NCBI GenBank assembly: GCA_900770215.1
Contig: CAAGJW010000050.1
Location: 1 to 40,636, forward strand
DNA: 40,636 nucleotides
Reading direction: 5' to 3'
Source: Bacteroidales bacterium
Lineage (GTDB): Bacteria > Bacteroidota > Bacteroidia > Bacteroidales > Muribaculaceae
Shown piece after piece: positions 33,779 through 40,636 of this stretch (positions are counted from its first letter, which is position 1; every line of letters begins with the position of its first letter). Made by a program: the position numbers and the translations under genes. Below the pieces are notes generated by a model, which was not told the DNA's origin, ran no database searches, and worked only from the letters and a program-made list of their open reading frames with translations.

Positions 33779-34501
33779 TTACTCGGCTGCGGCACCGTCG
33801 GTTGCAGCGGGTGCTTCCTCTTCACCCTCGGCAGTTGCAGTAGCATCGGCAGCAGCATTGCGAGTTGCACGCACACCGGTGATCACCAGATCCTTGGCGC
33901 TCACGAGCTCGAAGTTGTCAAACTTGAGATCGCCCACCTTGATGGCCTTGCCAATGGTGAGTGCATCGACATTGACGTCGAGCGAGTCGGGAATGTTGGT
34001 GTAGATGCCCTTAGCTTTCACACGCTTCATGTTGAGGTAGAGCTTGCCACCAGCCTTCACACCGGCAGCGTGGCCAGTGACATGCACAGGCACCTCTACC
34101 ACTACGGGCTTCTGCTCGTTCACCTCGAGGAAGTCCATGTGCAGGATGTCGTCGGTGAGGGGATGGAATTGGATATCTTTGAGAACTGCCTTGTGCGTGT
34201 TGCCGTTGAAGGTGAGATCGACAACGTAAATGTCGGGAGTGTAGACCAGCTTGCGCACGTCGTTGAATTTCACGACCAGGTCGGTAGTGATCACACCCTT
34301 GCCGGCTGCAGTGGTCATCACTGCTTTCTCGCCAGCCTCGAGCTTGCCATTGTACACCCACTCGCCCTTGTCGTTTTTCTCAAACTGGATGAGCTTGCCG
34401 CCGTTGAGCACTACAGGGATTTTTTTCTCGTTGCGAAGGGCCTTGGCAGCCTTCTTGCCAAGATCAGTTCTTGGTTCTGCGTTTAATTGAAAAGTTTTCA
34501 T
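33779..34501 (-). CDS. rplY: 50S ribosomal protein L25 (Ctc form)
   Basis: 5S rRNA-binding ribosomal protein of the long Ctc type, 240 residues. The N-terminal 5S-binding domain (about 1-90) starts MKTFQLNAEPRTDLGKKAAK; the TL5/CTC beta domain (about 95-190) contains DDILHMDFLEVNEQKPVVVEVPV. The last 35 residues are a low-complexity Ala/Glu/Thr tail (AEGEEEAPAATDGAAAE). It is the first gene of the rplY-pth-hslR unit and has a canonical promoter 78 bp upstream. Confidence 0.95.
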   Translation of the reverse strand: MKTFQLNAEPRTDLGKKAAKALRNEKKIPVVLNGGKLIQFEKNDKGEWVYNGKLEAGEKAVMTTAAGKGVITTDLVVKFNDVRKLVYTPDIYVVDLTFNGNTHKAVLKDIQFHPLTDDILHMDFLEVNEQKPVVVEVPVHVTGHAAGVKAGGKLYLNMKRVKAKGIYTNIPDSLDVNVDALTIGKAIKVGDLKFDNFELVSAKDLVITGVRATRNAAADATATAEGEEEAPAATDGAAAE

Positions 34502-34578
34502 TGTTTGTAATTGATTGTGTTACTAAAAATTAAGTTTATTGCCTTAATTTCCCATCACACGGAAACTTTAAAGCGGTG

Positions 34579-34610
34579 CAAAGGTACTACTTTTTTGCTT
34601 CTTTGCCAAA
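34579..34610 (-). promoter_or_regulatory. Promoter of rplY-pth-hslR
   Basis: On the minus strand: TTTG (34610-34607), a 20-bp spacer, TACCTTTG (34586-34579). Start near 34572, giving a leader of about 70 nt in which I see no clear regulatory fold. Confidence 0.7.
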
Positions 34611-34628
34611 TATAAAATTTGCCTCCCA

Positions 34629-35384
34629 TTATTTTTTGGTTCTTATTGTGAGCCAATTGCTTTGGTATCGGGTGTTGTCGTAGCGCTTGGCGAGCTCGGT
34701 AGGCTTGGCTCCTGCCGTGGTGCGAAACCACCCATAGGCCCAAGTGCCCATGTCGAGATACAGGGCATCGCGCGCTCCCAGCTGCACAATGCCTGCAACA
34801 AACTCCTCGGGATACTGCTCGTCGGCACACTGAATGACAGCAAAGCTGCCATCGGTCATCAGCGCTGCTGTCCTGAAGATGATGTGCGGCCTGCGGTCGA
34901 TGATGGCTTGCGGAATGCGATCGACGTGTGCAACCCCATTTTCTACAATATAGCATTGTTGAAAGAGGTAGCCGCGATGCTCGATTGCCGATTGTATCGA
35001 TTGATGTATCCTATCGTTAGGCAATATTTTCACCTTGCCATCCTCGATGAGCATGTGCCCGGTTGTAGTCACATCGGCATATCCTGAATGCAACACTCCT
35101 GCCACGACATGATCGCCGCACACCGTTGTGAGGTCATCGCCTGTGAAGGCAGCTGCCACACTGAGCAGCAAGCTGCCGTCGTTCGCGTCGGGGGCAATGC
35201 CGCTTTGGGTCTGCACTGCTGTGCCGGCCTGTGGTCTTATTATTATGTACTTGTGCCCCAAGGCCGTGACTGTGTCGACGGCGAGCTGTTGCCGGTTGTT
35301 GATAGTTTCGTTCATATTTTTCACTGTAGTGCAAGCTGTGGCGCACATGGCAGCCAGCAGCATGACAAGAAAAGTTCTACACAT
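34629..35384 (-). CDS. Putative lipoprotein, phosphodiester glycosidase-like (DUF2233)
   Basis: 251 residues from Met at 35384. The N terminus (MCRTFLVMLLAAMCATAC) looks like a lipoprotein signal with Cys18 as lipid anchor (box ATAC). The body recalls the NAGPA/DUF2233 phosphodiester glycosidase fold: an internal SVAAAFTGDD strand, RTAALMTDGSFAVIQC and, near the C terminus, FVAGIVQLGARDALYLDMGTW, where the family has LGAxxALNLDGG. The usual Gly-Gly of that motif is MG here, so activity is uncertain. It starts 4 bp after the 5'-nucleotidase gene stop, so the two envelope hydrolases are co-transcribed. The upstream in-frame Met at 35411 would lie inside that gene. Confidence 0.55.
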   Translation of the reverse strand: MCRTFLVMLLAAMCATACTTVKNMNETINNRQQLAVDTVTALGHKYIIIRPQAGTAVQTQSGIAPDANDGSLLLSVAAAFTGDDLTTVCGDHVVAGVLHSGYADVTTTGHMLIEDGKVKILPNDRIHQSIQSAIEHRGYLFQQCYIVENGVAHVDRIPQAIIDRRPHIIFRTAALMTDGSFAVIQCADEQYPEEFVAGIVQLGARDALYLDMGTWAYGWFRTTAGAKPTELAKRYDNTRYQSNWLTIRTKK

Positions 35385-35388
35385 CTCA

Positions 35389-37137
35389 TTATTTTCCAAA
35401 TAGCAGGGCACGGTCGCGCTCGGCAGCTGGCTTCACCCACTGCTCGGGCACAAAGTGCCAGTTGTGGTTGGGCTTGGGGGCAATCGTCCCCTCTTTCTTG
35501 ATTTCTTGCATCAAGTAGTAGCGCTGGTCGCGTGCGCTCTTGTACACCACGCGGCTTTCAAGTTCATCCTTGGCAATGCCAGCGCCATTGGTCAGGAGCT
35601 GCCCGCCGCCATTGGCCCGGTAGCTGTTGAGTGCCACCTTGTAGGTTTTGTGCAAGTCGAAGGGCTCGCCGTTGCTCATTCTCAATATCTTCACCTTGCT
35701 ACCGTTGGGCTTGGTCACGTCGACCACATAGTCGATGCCCGCAGCACTGTCAAAATTGTAGGTGGGATGGGCAAACCACAATCCTTTGTTTCCGCCTGCC
35801 GCGCCTTGAGAGAGATTGAACAGGTGATCGCCCGGACCAGTCATGGTGTTGACCCACAGGTCGTAGCTCATCTCAAGGTGTCGTCTTATCTCATCGCCAG
35901 TGAGCTTCATCACGTAAAGCTGATTTTCAAATCGGTAGAGATTAAACATGTCGCCCACAGTGATGATGCCCTTGTGCAGCACAGCATGGGCCGAGAGCGG
36001 CGCATTGAAGGCCACGTCGGCTCCCGTGAGCTTGAGTTGCAAGTTCAGTATCAAGTCGGTAAAAGCACTGTTGCCAAAGAAGCAGTCCTCGCTGGTCAAG
36101 TCGCTTTCAAGTGTGCCTATGGGCTGGTCGACCCAGGCCTTCACGCTGTCGAGCTGCGGCTTGAAATGTGCCATATACTGGCTGTCGACCTTCATGCTGG
36201 AATAGTCGACCAACGCGCCTTGCTTCTTGTCGAGCACCCAGTCGCCGTACCCGTCACGATGCAGCGTGACGTCGGCTCGGGCCACCTGCATGGCATTGTT
36301 GGCCGAGTTGAGCAGCAGCACCCCATTCTCCATGCTGTTGTGCTTCATGTGGTCGTGGCCAAAGAAGATGATGTCGATGCCGTCTACTTGCCGAGCTACA
36401 GCCCGGGCCTCGTTTTCGCAATAGGATGCTGTGGCGATGCCGCCCTCGAGGCCGCAATGAAACAGCCCCACGATGAGGGCGGGGTTCTCGTTTTGAGTGA
36501 TGTATTTCACCCAGTAGCGGCAGCTCTCTACAATGTCGTCGAAGCGCAAACCGCTGTAGATGCGCGGTGCCAGCCAGTTGGGGATGGCAGGCGTCAACAT
36601 GCCCAGCACAGCGATTTTCACGCCTTTCTTGTGCAATATCGTGTAGGGTTTCACATAGGGGGTGCCCGTTGCAGCGTTCACAATGTTGGCGCCAAGCACG
36701 GGGCATTTCACCTCGCCTATCCACTTGTCGTACACTGCGTGTCCGGGCTCAATGTCGTGGTTACCCACCGTTTGGGCATCATAGCCCAGGTAATTCACCA
36801 CTTGTGCTGCAATGTTGTGCTGGGCAGTGTCGACATAGTTGTAGTAGTAGCTGATGGGCTGACCCTGCAGAATGTCGCCATTGTCGAGCAAAACAAGGCC
36901 GTCGCCCAGCGTGGCGCGCAGCGAGTCGACATAGGTGGAAAGCCAGGCTATCGAGCCCGCCCTGGGCTTGCCGGTGATGAAATCAAAGGGGAAAAAACTC
37001 CCGTGCACGTCGCTGGTCTCGAGCAGGGTGATGTGCACCTCATTGTCGTTGGCATTCGCGGCGTGGGCACGTTGCGTTGTCATGCCGAGTGCAAAGCTCA
37101 AGGCAATGAAAAGCAATATCAACTGTTTCTTTTTCAT
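35389..37137 (-). CDS. Secreted 5'-nucleotidase / UshA-like metallophosphatase
   Basis: 582 residues. A signal peptide (MKKKQLILLFIALSFALGMT, cleavage near AHA at 24-26) leads to a metallophosphoesterase domain: TSDVHG at 41-46, DNGD at 85-88, GNHD at 125-128, an FHCG His near 229, and GHDHMKH near 264-270. From about 350 the 5'-nucleotidase C-terminal domain follows (FGNSAFTDLILN, YRFENQLYVMKLTG, NSYRANGGGQLL), which binds the nucleoside. It should hydrolyse nucleotides or 2',3'-cyclic nucleotides in the periplasm to recover nucleosides and phosphate. It is the first gene of a two-gene unit and has a canonical promoter. Confidence 0.93.
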   Translation of the reverse strand: MKKKQLILLFIALSFALGMTTQRAHAANANDNEVHITLLETSDVHGSFFPFDFITGKPRAGSIAWLSTYVDSLRATLGDGLVLLDNGDILQGQPISYYYNYVDTAQHNIAAQVVNYLGYDAQTVGNHDIEPGHAVYDKWIGEVKCPVLGANIVNAATGTPYVKPYTILHKKGVKIAVLGMLTPAIPNWLAPRIYSGLRFDDIVESCRYWVKYITQNENPALIVGLFHCGLEGGIATASYCENEARAVARQVDGIDIIFFGHDHMKHNSMENGVLLLNSANNAMQVARADVTLHRDGYGDWVLDKKQGALVDYSSMKVDSQYMAHFKPQLDSVKAWVDQPIGTLESDLTSEDCFFGNSAFTDLILNLQLKLTGADVAFNAPLSAHAVLHKGIITVGDMFNLYRFENQLYVMKLTGDEIRRHLEMSYDLWVNTMTGPGDHLFNLSQGAAGGNKGLWFAHPTYNFDSAAGIDYVVDVTKPNGSKVKILRMSNGEPFDLHKTYKVALNSYRANGGGQLLTNGAGIAKDELESRVVYKSARDQRYYLMQEIKKEGTIAPKPNHNWHFVPEQWVKPAAERDRALLFGK

Positions 37138-37171
37138 AGATGCTGTGTGATTGTGTCTTTTTTGTGCTGTG

Positions 37172-37201
37172 CAAAGTTACAAAAAACTGCATCATGCGCA
37201 A
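37172..37201 (-). promoter_or_regulatory. Promoter of the 5'-nucleotidase unit
   Basis: On the minus strand: TTG (37201-37199), a 19-bp spacer, TAACTTTG (37179-37172). The start codon is 34 bp further on. Confidence 0.65.
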
Positions 37202-37317
37202 CCCCTCACGTCGTGCTTCCCTCCCCTCCTTGCGTTGCGCAATCTTAATGTTGCGACATGCCGCGCAATCTAATTGTACCGCAAAGCCTGAGATTTAATA
37301 AAAATTTACAACAAAAA

Positions 37318-37349
37318 TTTGTCGTTCTGAAAATACTGCGTTATTTTTG
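37318..37349 (+). promoter_or_regulatory. Promoter of the first secreted-tail protein gene
   Basis: TTTG at 37318-37321, a 20-bp spacer, TATTTTTG at 37342-37349. Start near 37356, giving a leader of about 107 nt that begins with a 7-bp hairpin (37362-37388). Confidence 0.65.
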
Positions 37350-37462
37350 CCTTGAAAAAATGTGAAAGCTACCAAATATATCTTTCACGAGCGGAAACTA
37401 AAAAAGACAAATATACATTTATTGATATTAATCTTTTAAATTAACTTAAACTAAAAATTATT

Positions 37463-38611
37463 ATGAAGAAAGTTTTACTTCTCGCTGCATGTGCAGCAAT
37501 GTTTACCGGCGCCTTTGCCGATACAACAGCCGATGGTTACACCATCACCAAGGCTACTGACGTGGCATGGCCCGCAGACGCTCCAAAGAATGAGTGCCGT
37601 CAAGGTTTTGGCATGAACAACAAGTTCTATATTCAAAACAAAGAAGCCAAAGAGCTGCAAGTATATGACCTCACGGGCAAGCTCGTGTCGAAGTCAACAT
37701 CGTTCAATGCTACAGGTGTCGCCTTTGACGAGGCTGGCAACAAGGTCATCAGCCTGTGCGCTTTCCCTAACAAGTTCCGTTCCGACACCGTTCAAATCAG
37801 GGTGGAGAGCGCCGATGGCAAAACGGTGAAGGAGTACAATGTGCCTGCCGACCTTGTGAAGGACCGCTGCGACTTCCTGGGCAACGCCGAGGGCAACATG
37901 CTCACCGATGGCACACTCTATCTCGTGGGTGCCAAAAATACTGGCGTGGGTATTTTGAAGATTGCTGATGGTGAGCTCGATGCCGACAACAGTTATGAGG
38001 CTACTGCCGCTGGTGTAGTAGCAACCACATCTACAGTAGTCATGCCTTGGAAGCCTGTGGGCAGCGAAGACATGCACTATCTCTATGTGACTCGCAACGC
38101 CACTCCCTACGACTTGGTGATGGATGGAGAGAATTTCAAGGTCACTCCTATCACCCTGCCCAACAAGGGTGCTAACAATGGTGCCTATCCCTTTGTTTAC
38201 GGTGGCAAAAACTACATTGCCTATCCCACTCTTGCCAACTACCTTGACGGCTTTGCAGTAGCCGAGATCACCTTCAATGCCGATGGCACCATCAGTGCTG
38301 GCGATGCTCCTGTGATGCAAGTCGATGCAGTGGCAGCAGCCAATGCTAATGGCTTCCAAGCCGACTGGCTGACTGTTGACCCCAACACTCAGACTATCTA
38401 TCAAATCTATCCTGGCGGCGCCCTGCGCACCTACAAGTTCACCACTCCACAAAGCACGGGTGTGAACAATGTGACTGCTGCCAAGACTGTGAAGAGCGTG
38501 ACCTATGTGAACGCACTGGGTATGCAAAGTGCTGAGCCCTTCCAGGGCATGAACATCGTTGTAACCAACTACACCGATGGCAGCCACACTGCAACCAAGG
38601 TGATGAAATAA
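37463..38611 (+). CDS. Secreted protein of unknown function with C-terminal sorting-like tail
   Basis: 382 residues. A signal peptide (MKKVLLLAACAAMFTGAFA) is followed by a repetitive beta-rich domain, probably a propeller (NNKFYIQNKEAKELQVYDLTG, later LYVTRN and QTIYQIYPGG). The last 50 residues, from STGVNNVTAAKTV to the end, form a compact tail (VTYVNALGMQSAEPFQGMNIV) of the type that ends many secreted Prevotella/Muribaculaceae proteins and resembles type IX secretion sorting domains. Cell-surface or secreted location is inferred from this. No catalytic motif is recognised. The next gene carries the same tail, and the two are likely related in function. Confidence 0.8.
   Translation: MKKVLLLAACAAMFTGAFADTTADGYTITKATDVAWPADAPKNECRQGFGMNNKFYIQNKEAKELQVYDLTGKLVSKSTSFNATGVAFDEAGNKVISLCAFPNKFRSDTVQIRVESADGKTVKEYNVPADLVKDRCDFLGNAEGNMLTDGTLYLVGAKNTGVGILKIADGELDADNSYEATAAGVVATTSTVVMPWKPVGSEDMHYLYVTRNATPYDLVMDGENFKVTPITLPNKGANNGAYPFVYGGKNYIAYPTLANYLDGFAVAEITFNADGTISAGDAPVMQVDAVAAANANGFQADWLTVDPNTQTIYQIYPGGALRTYKFTTPQSTGVNNVTAAKTVKSVTYVNALGMQSAEPFQGMNIVVTNYTDGSHTATKVMK
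38455..38611 (+). repeat. Duplicated C-terminal tail coding sequence, copy 1
   Basis: The last about 157 bp of the first secreted-protein gene match 40243-40398 of the second. Within them 40 bp (38550-38589 and 40337-40376) are identical, including third codon positions. Confidence 0.85.
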
Positions 38612-38632
38612 GTAGACCTGAGCAATAACTTA

Positions 38633-38678
38633 AACGTTAAGGGCCCCAGTTTGATATTAGCTGCTGAGGCCCTTCGTT
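38633..38678. terminator. Hairpin between the two secreted-protein genes
   Basis: AAGGGCC (38639-38645) pairs with GGCCCTT (38668-38674), with outer AACG/CGTT pairs across a 2-nt bulge. No T tract follows, so read-through into the next gene is likely. A second small hairpin, GAAAGG/CCTTTC, lies at 38706-38721. Confidence 0.35.
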
Positions 38679-38778
38679 ACTTACCAGCGAAAAAAAGAAA
38701 GCGATGAAAGGTTTTCCTTTCCTCGCACGACAAACTAAAATGCTTTATATAAAATTAACCAATTAAAACAAAACATCG

Positions 38779-40398
38779 ATGAAGAAAATTTTACTATCAT
38801 ACCTGTGCTTGGCAGCACTCGCTGCCAGTGCACAAAATCCATTTGCCTACGGCATCTCGGCTACCCTCCCCGAGGGCAACCAGTTCGCCGAAGGCTATGC
38901 CGAGGCTCTGCCCATAAGCTACACGCTCAATGCCCCGGCAACCAAAGTAGCCATCAATTTCTATAAAGACGGTGCTACCACACCGGCCAAGACCGTAGAG
39001 CTCACTGCTGCCGATGCATTGACGGCGGGGAGCCACACGACCGATGTGGCTGTGAGCGGCCTGAAAAACGGCTCCTATACCTGGAGCGTGACTGCTACAG
39101 GCGCTGCTGTCACGGCGCCCGTTGAGCTTGACAAGTACATTCAATTCTGGTCGCCCTACGGCATTGCCATCGACAACAACACCGAGAGTGCTCACTTCGG
39201 TCGTGTACTGTGTGGTGAGAGCCAAGCCTCGGCACCCGCAACCTATTTTTCACAACAGCATGGCGGCATCGGGCTCTTCGAGTTTGACCCGCAATTGAAT
39301 TTCGTTGCCCGCTACGACGGCGGCCTTTCAATGGCCAACTTCAAGTATCCCAAGGGCGCCCAGTCGACAGCATTTCATGTAAAAAAAGTGAGAATAAGCA
39401 AGGACGGCCGCGTGTTTGTGGGCATGCTCGACTGCGTGAACAATCCCATCTATGAGCTTGACCCCAACGACCTGACCAAGTGGACGCCCATCTTCAATGG
39501 CACACTGGCAGCCGACACAACGGGTGTTGTGACCGATGCTGAGGGCAAAACCGTAGCAATTGCAAGTGCAGCCTTCGACGTTGTGGGCAGCGGTGAGAAC
39601 CTGAAGATTGTGAACTTGTCGTCGAAATATGGCATGTCTTATTCATATGAGAACTATAGCTGCAACGAGTACTCTCTGGGCACAGCAAAAAGCTGGAGCG
39701 CTCCCATCTCAGCCAGCACAATGGTGATGCCGCTCGACGGCCAGTACACCATCTCGGCCCAGTCGGTATCATTGGCCTATGACCAAGACGGCAACGGCAT
39801 ATGGTACGCCCAGTATCGCGGCACCCCGAGCGATGCCCAGCCGGCCATCAAGCACGTGAGCCGTGGAGCCGACGGCACCTGGACCGAAGACTACAGCGAC
39901 GTCAAGACTGTGGTGCGTGGCGGCGGTGTTGCCTACAACACCGACTATAGCCTGCTTGCAATACCTAAAGGAAACAACCAGCTTGGCATCTACAAGGTAG
40001 CTGCAGGCACAAGCAGCACAGCTCAGCAGGCTGCTGCACTGGCCAACCCCACCCTTACCGAGGTGTATACCATCTCGACCACTAAGCTGCGTGGCTTCAA
40101 CGACATCGCCTTTGACCGTGCCAACAATCTCTATGCCTGCGACAACGGCAAGGAGACTCTGGTTGAGATCCAGCTTCCGCGCGACAACAACGACTGCGAG
40201 GTTGCAGCACGCAGTGCCTACAATTTCAAGGTTACACTCTCAACGGGAGTAAACGACGTGACTGCAGCCAAGACGGTGAGCAGCGTGCGCTACTACAACG
40301 TGAGCGGTCAAGAGAGTGCCGAGCCGTTCCAGGGCGTGAACATCGTTGTAACCAACTACACCGATGGCAGCCACACGACCTCTAAAGTTGTGAAATAA
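38779..40398 (+). CDS. Secreted propeller-like protein with the same C-terminal tail
   Basis: 539 residues. A signal peptide (MKKILLSYLCLAALAASA) leads to an Ig-like beta domain (about 25-115; ALPISYTLNAPATKVAINFY, AVSGLKNGSYTWSV, similar to FlgD-type Ig modules), then a propeller-like region (about 120-480) with NHL/SMP-30-like strands (YGIAIDNN, VRISKDGRVFVGM, FNDIAFDRANNLYACDNG). The last 50 residues (STGVNDVTAAKTVSSVRYYN to the end) match the tail of the previous gene. Substrate or partner unknown. No TAnnTTTG box lies in the 167 bp before it, so co-transcription with the previous gene is plausible. Confidence 0.8.
   Translation: MKKILLSYLCLAALAASAQNPFAYGISATLPEGNQFAEGYAEALPISYTLNAPATKVAINFYKDGATTPAKTVELTAADALTAGSHTTDVAVSGLKNGSYTWSVTATGAAVTAPVELDKYIQFWSPYGIAIDNNTESAHFGRVLCGESQASAPATYFSQQHGGIGLFEFDPQLNFVARYDGGLSMANFKYPKGAQSTAFHVKKVRISKDGRVFVGMLDCVNNPIYELDPNDLTKWTPIFNGTLAADTTGVVTDAEGKTVAIASAAFDVVGSGENLKIVNLSSKYGMSYSYENYSCNEYSLGTAKSWSAPISASTMVMPLDGQYTISAQSVSLAYDQDGNGIWYAQYRGTPSDAQPAIKHVSRGADGTWTEDYSDVKTVVRGGGVAYNTDYSLLAIPKGNNQLGIYKVAAGTSSTAQQAAALANPTLTEVYTISTTKLRGFNDIAFDRANNLYACDNGKETLVEIQLPRDNNDCEVAARSAYNFKVTLSTGVNDVTAAKTVSSVRYYNVSGQESAEPFQGVNIVVTNYTDGSHTTSKVVK
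40243..40398 (+). repeat. Duplicated C-terminal tail coding sequence, copy 2
   Basis: Second copy of the tail described at 38455-38611. The proteins share VNxVTAAKTV, SAEPFQG and NIVVTNYTDGSHT; the rest of the two genes is not alike at DNA level. Confidence 0.85.
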
Positions 40399-40426
40399 AA
40401 CCAGCTGAATAGCATCACTTTTCATA

Positions 40427-40460
40427 CAAGCCGCCCGTCGCATTGCCGATGAGCGGCTTG
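40427..40460 (+). terminator. Hairpin behind the second secreted-protein gene
   Basis: A perfect 8-bp stem CAAGCCGC/GCGGCTTG (40427-40434, 40453-40460), 28 bp behind the stop codon. The following sequence CTTGTGTTGT is only weakly T-rich. Confidence 0.45.
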
Positions 40461-40515
40461 CTTGTGTTGTAGTACTAATGAAAAAGGGACGAGCTTACTG
40501 TGCATGTGCTTGCCA

Positions 40516-40636
40516 GTAAGCCGTAACCATCCGAAATGAGCCGTCTTTTTGGAGTATTTTTTGATTGCGAGCTTTGCAGTCAAAAAAGCTATGTTTAATT
40601 TGAACGAGAACAACCGGTTTGTGATGGCGCAGCATC
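40516..40636 (+). mobile_element. IS66-family element, left end (partial)
   Basis: GTAAGCCGTAACCATCCG begins at 40516 and continues to AAATGAGCCGTC, which looks like the terminal inverted repeat of IS66-type elements (they start GTAAGC). A TnpB-like reading frame starts 74 bp inside. The element runs past the window end, so neither the right end nor the 8-bp target duplication can be seen. Confidence 0.6.
40590..40636 (+). CDS. tnpB: IS66 accessory protein TnpB, N-terminal fragment
   Basis: The frame from ATG 40590 reads MFNLNENNRFVMAQH and runs off the window. IS66 TnpB proteins open in this way (MFxLxxxxRFxxxxxPxDMRKG), so I assign it by the short N terminus plus the IS66-like end 74 bp upstream. 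Only 15 residues are visible, so this is tentative. The tnpA gene usual in IS66 would not fit between the repeat and this start; some Bacteroidota IS66 elements lack it. Confidence 0.55.

Larger units (their letters stand above)
37138..37462. other. Intergenic region between divergent nucleotidase and secreted-protein genes
   Basis: 325 bp. It holds divergent promoters (37172-37201 minus, 37318-37349 plus), a direct repeat GCGCAATCT at 37237-37245 and 37263-37271 (26 bp apart, the first within the palindrome TTGCGCAA), and a hairpin GTGAAAG/CTTTCAC at 37362-37388 at the 5' end of the plus-strand transcript. No gene is seen. Confidence 0.6.

Noticed and set aside
35455..37248. A 597-codon plus-strand frame opposite the 5'-nucleotidase gene.
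   Set aside because: It mirrors the minus-strand gene, which has a signal peptide and all family motifs. The antisense frame has no domain and arises from codon-usage bias.
40493..40521. GCTTACTG/CAGTAAGC inverted repeat, considered as two abutting IS66 ends.
   Set aside because: The left half has no IS66-like sequence beyond GCTTAC, so a chance hairpin at the insertion site is more likely.

Overview
The window looks like a chromosomal segment of a Bacteroidales gut bacterium, most likely Muribaculaceae or a Prevotellaceae relative. The grounds are: Bacteroidota-type promoters (TTTG/TTG, about 18-20 bp, TAnnTTTG) in front of many genes; start codons mostly without strong Shine-Dalgarno sequences; the LpxC-FabZ fusion enzyme typical of Bacteroidota; a gyrA-TPR pair and a dnaE-trxA pair; IS30- and IS66-type elements; and two secreted proteins ending in the C-terminal tail common in Muribaculaceae/Prevotella. 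The genus is an inference.

Layout. 1-119: the 5' end of a group II intron (minus strand), placed directly behind the clpC terminator. 185-2359: a ClpC unfoldase that lacks the usual N-terminal domain (minus). 2711-6328: gyrA and a secreted TPR protein. 6469-8256: lepA. 8304-9557: an FtsX/LolE-like permease (minus), divergent from a five-TM membrane protein and smpB (9657-10673). 10670-11452: a secreted PAP2 phosphatase (minus). 11798-15955: an aromatic amino acid operon (prephenate dehydratase, aminotransferase, DAHP synthase/chorismate mutase fusion, prephenate dehydrogenase). 16008-17110: rlmH and a HAD hydrolase (minus). 17229-18812: an FAD-dependent oxidoreductase. 18920-22176: lpxD, lpxC-fabZ, lpxA for lipid A. 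22314-24371: htpG. 24500-28703: trxA and dnaE (minus). 28882-30181: a CBM9-like protein and a LysE-type exporter (minus). 30311-30625: IS30 transposase remnant. 30814-32640: a secreted phosphoesterase with a PQQ-type propeller. 32727-34501: rplY-pth-hslR (minus). 34629-37137: a secreted 5'-nucleotidase and a lipoprotein resembling phosphodiester glycosidases (minus). 37463-40398: two secreted proteins sharing one C-terminal tail. 40516-40636: the left end of an IS66-family element running out of the window.

The most striking item is the leader of the aromatic operon. A short ORF encodes MKRFSSYYYYYYFYFDR (7 Tyr and 3 Phe of 17 residues). An intrinsic terminator follows, and a sequence immediately after the leader stop codon can pair with the left arm of that terminator. 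This is the complete layout of a ribosome-mediated transcription attenuator sensing Tyr/Phe supply, in front of genes that make Phe and Tyr.

Other points of interest are the intron sitting directly behind a terminator hairpin, the ClpC without N-domain but with an Asp-rich head, a DnaE whose PHP domain appears to keep all nine metal ligands (a possible built-in proofreader), and the duplicated 3' ends of the two secreted-protein genes. All assignments come from reading the sequence; no database search was run.
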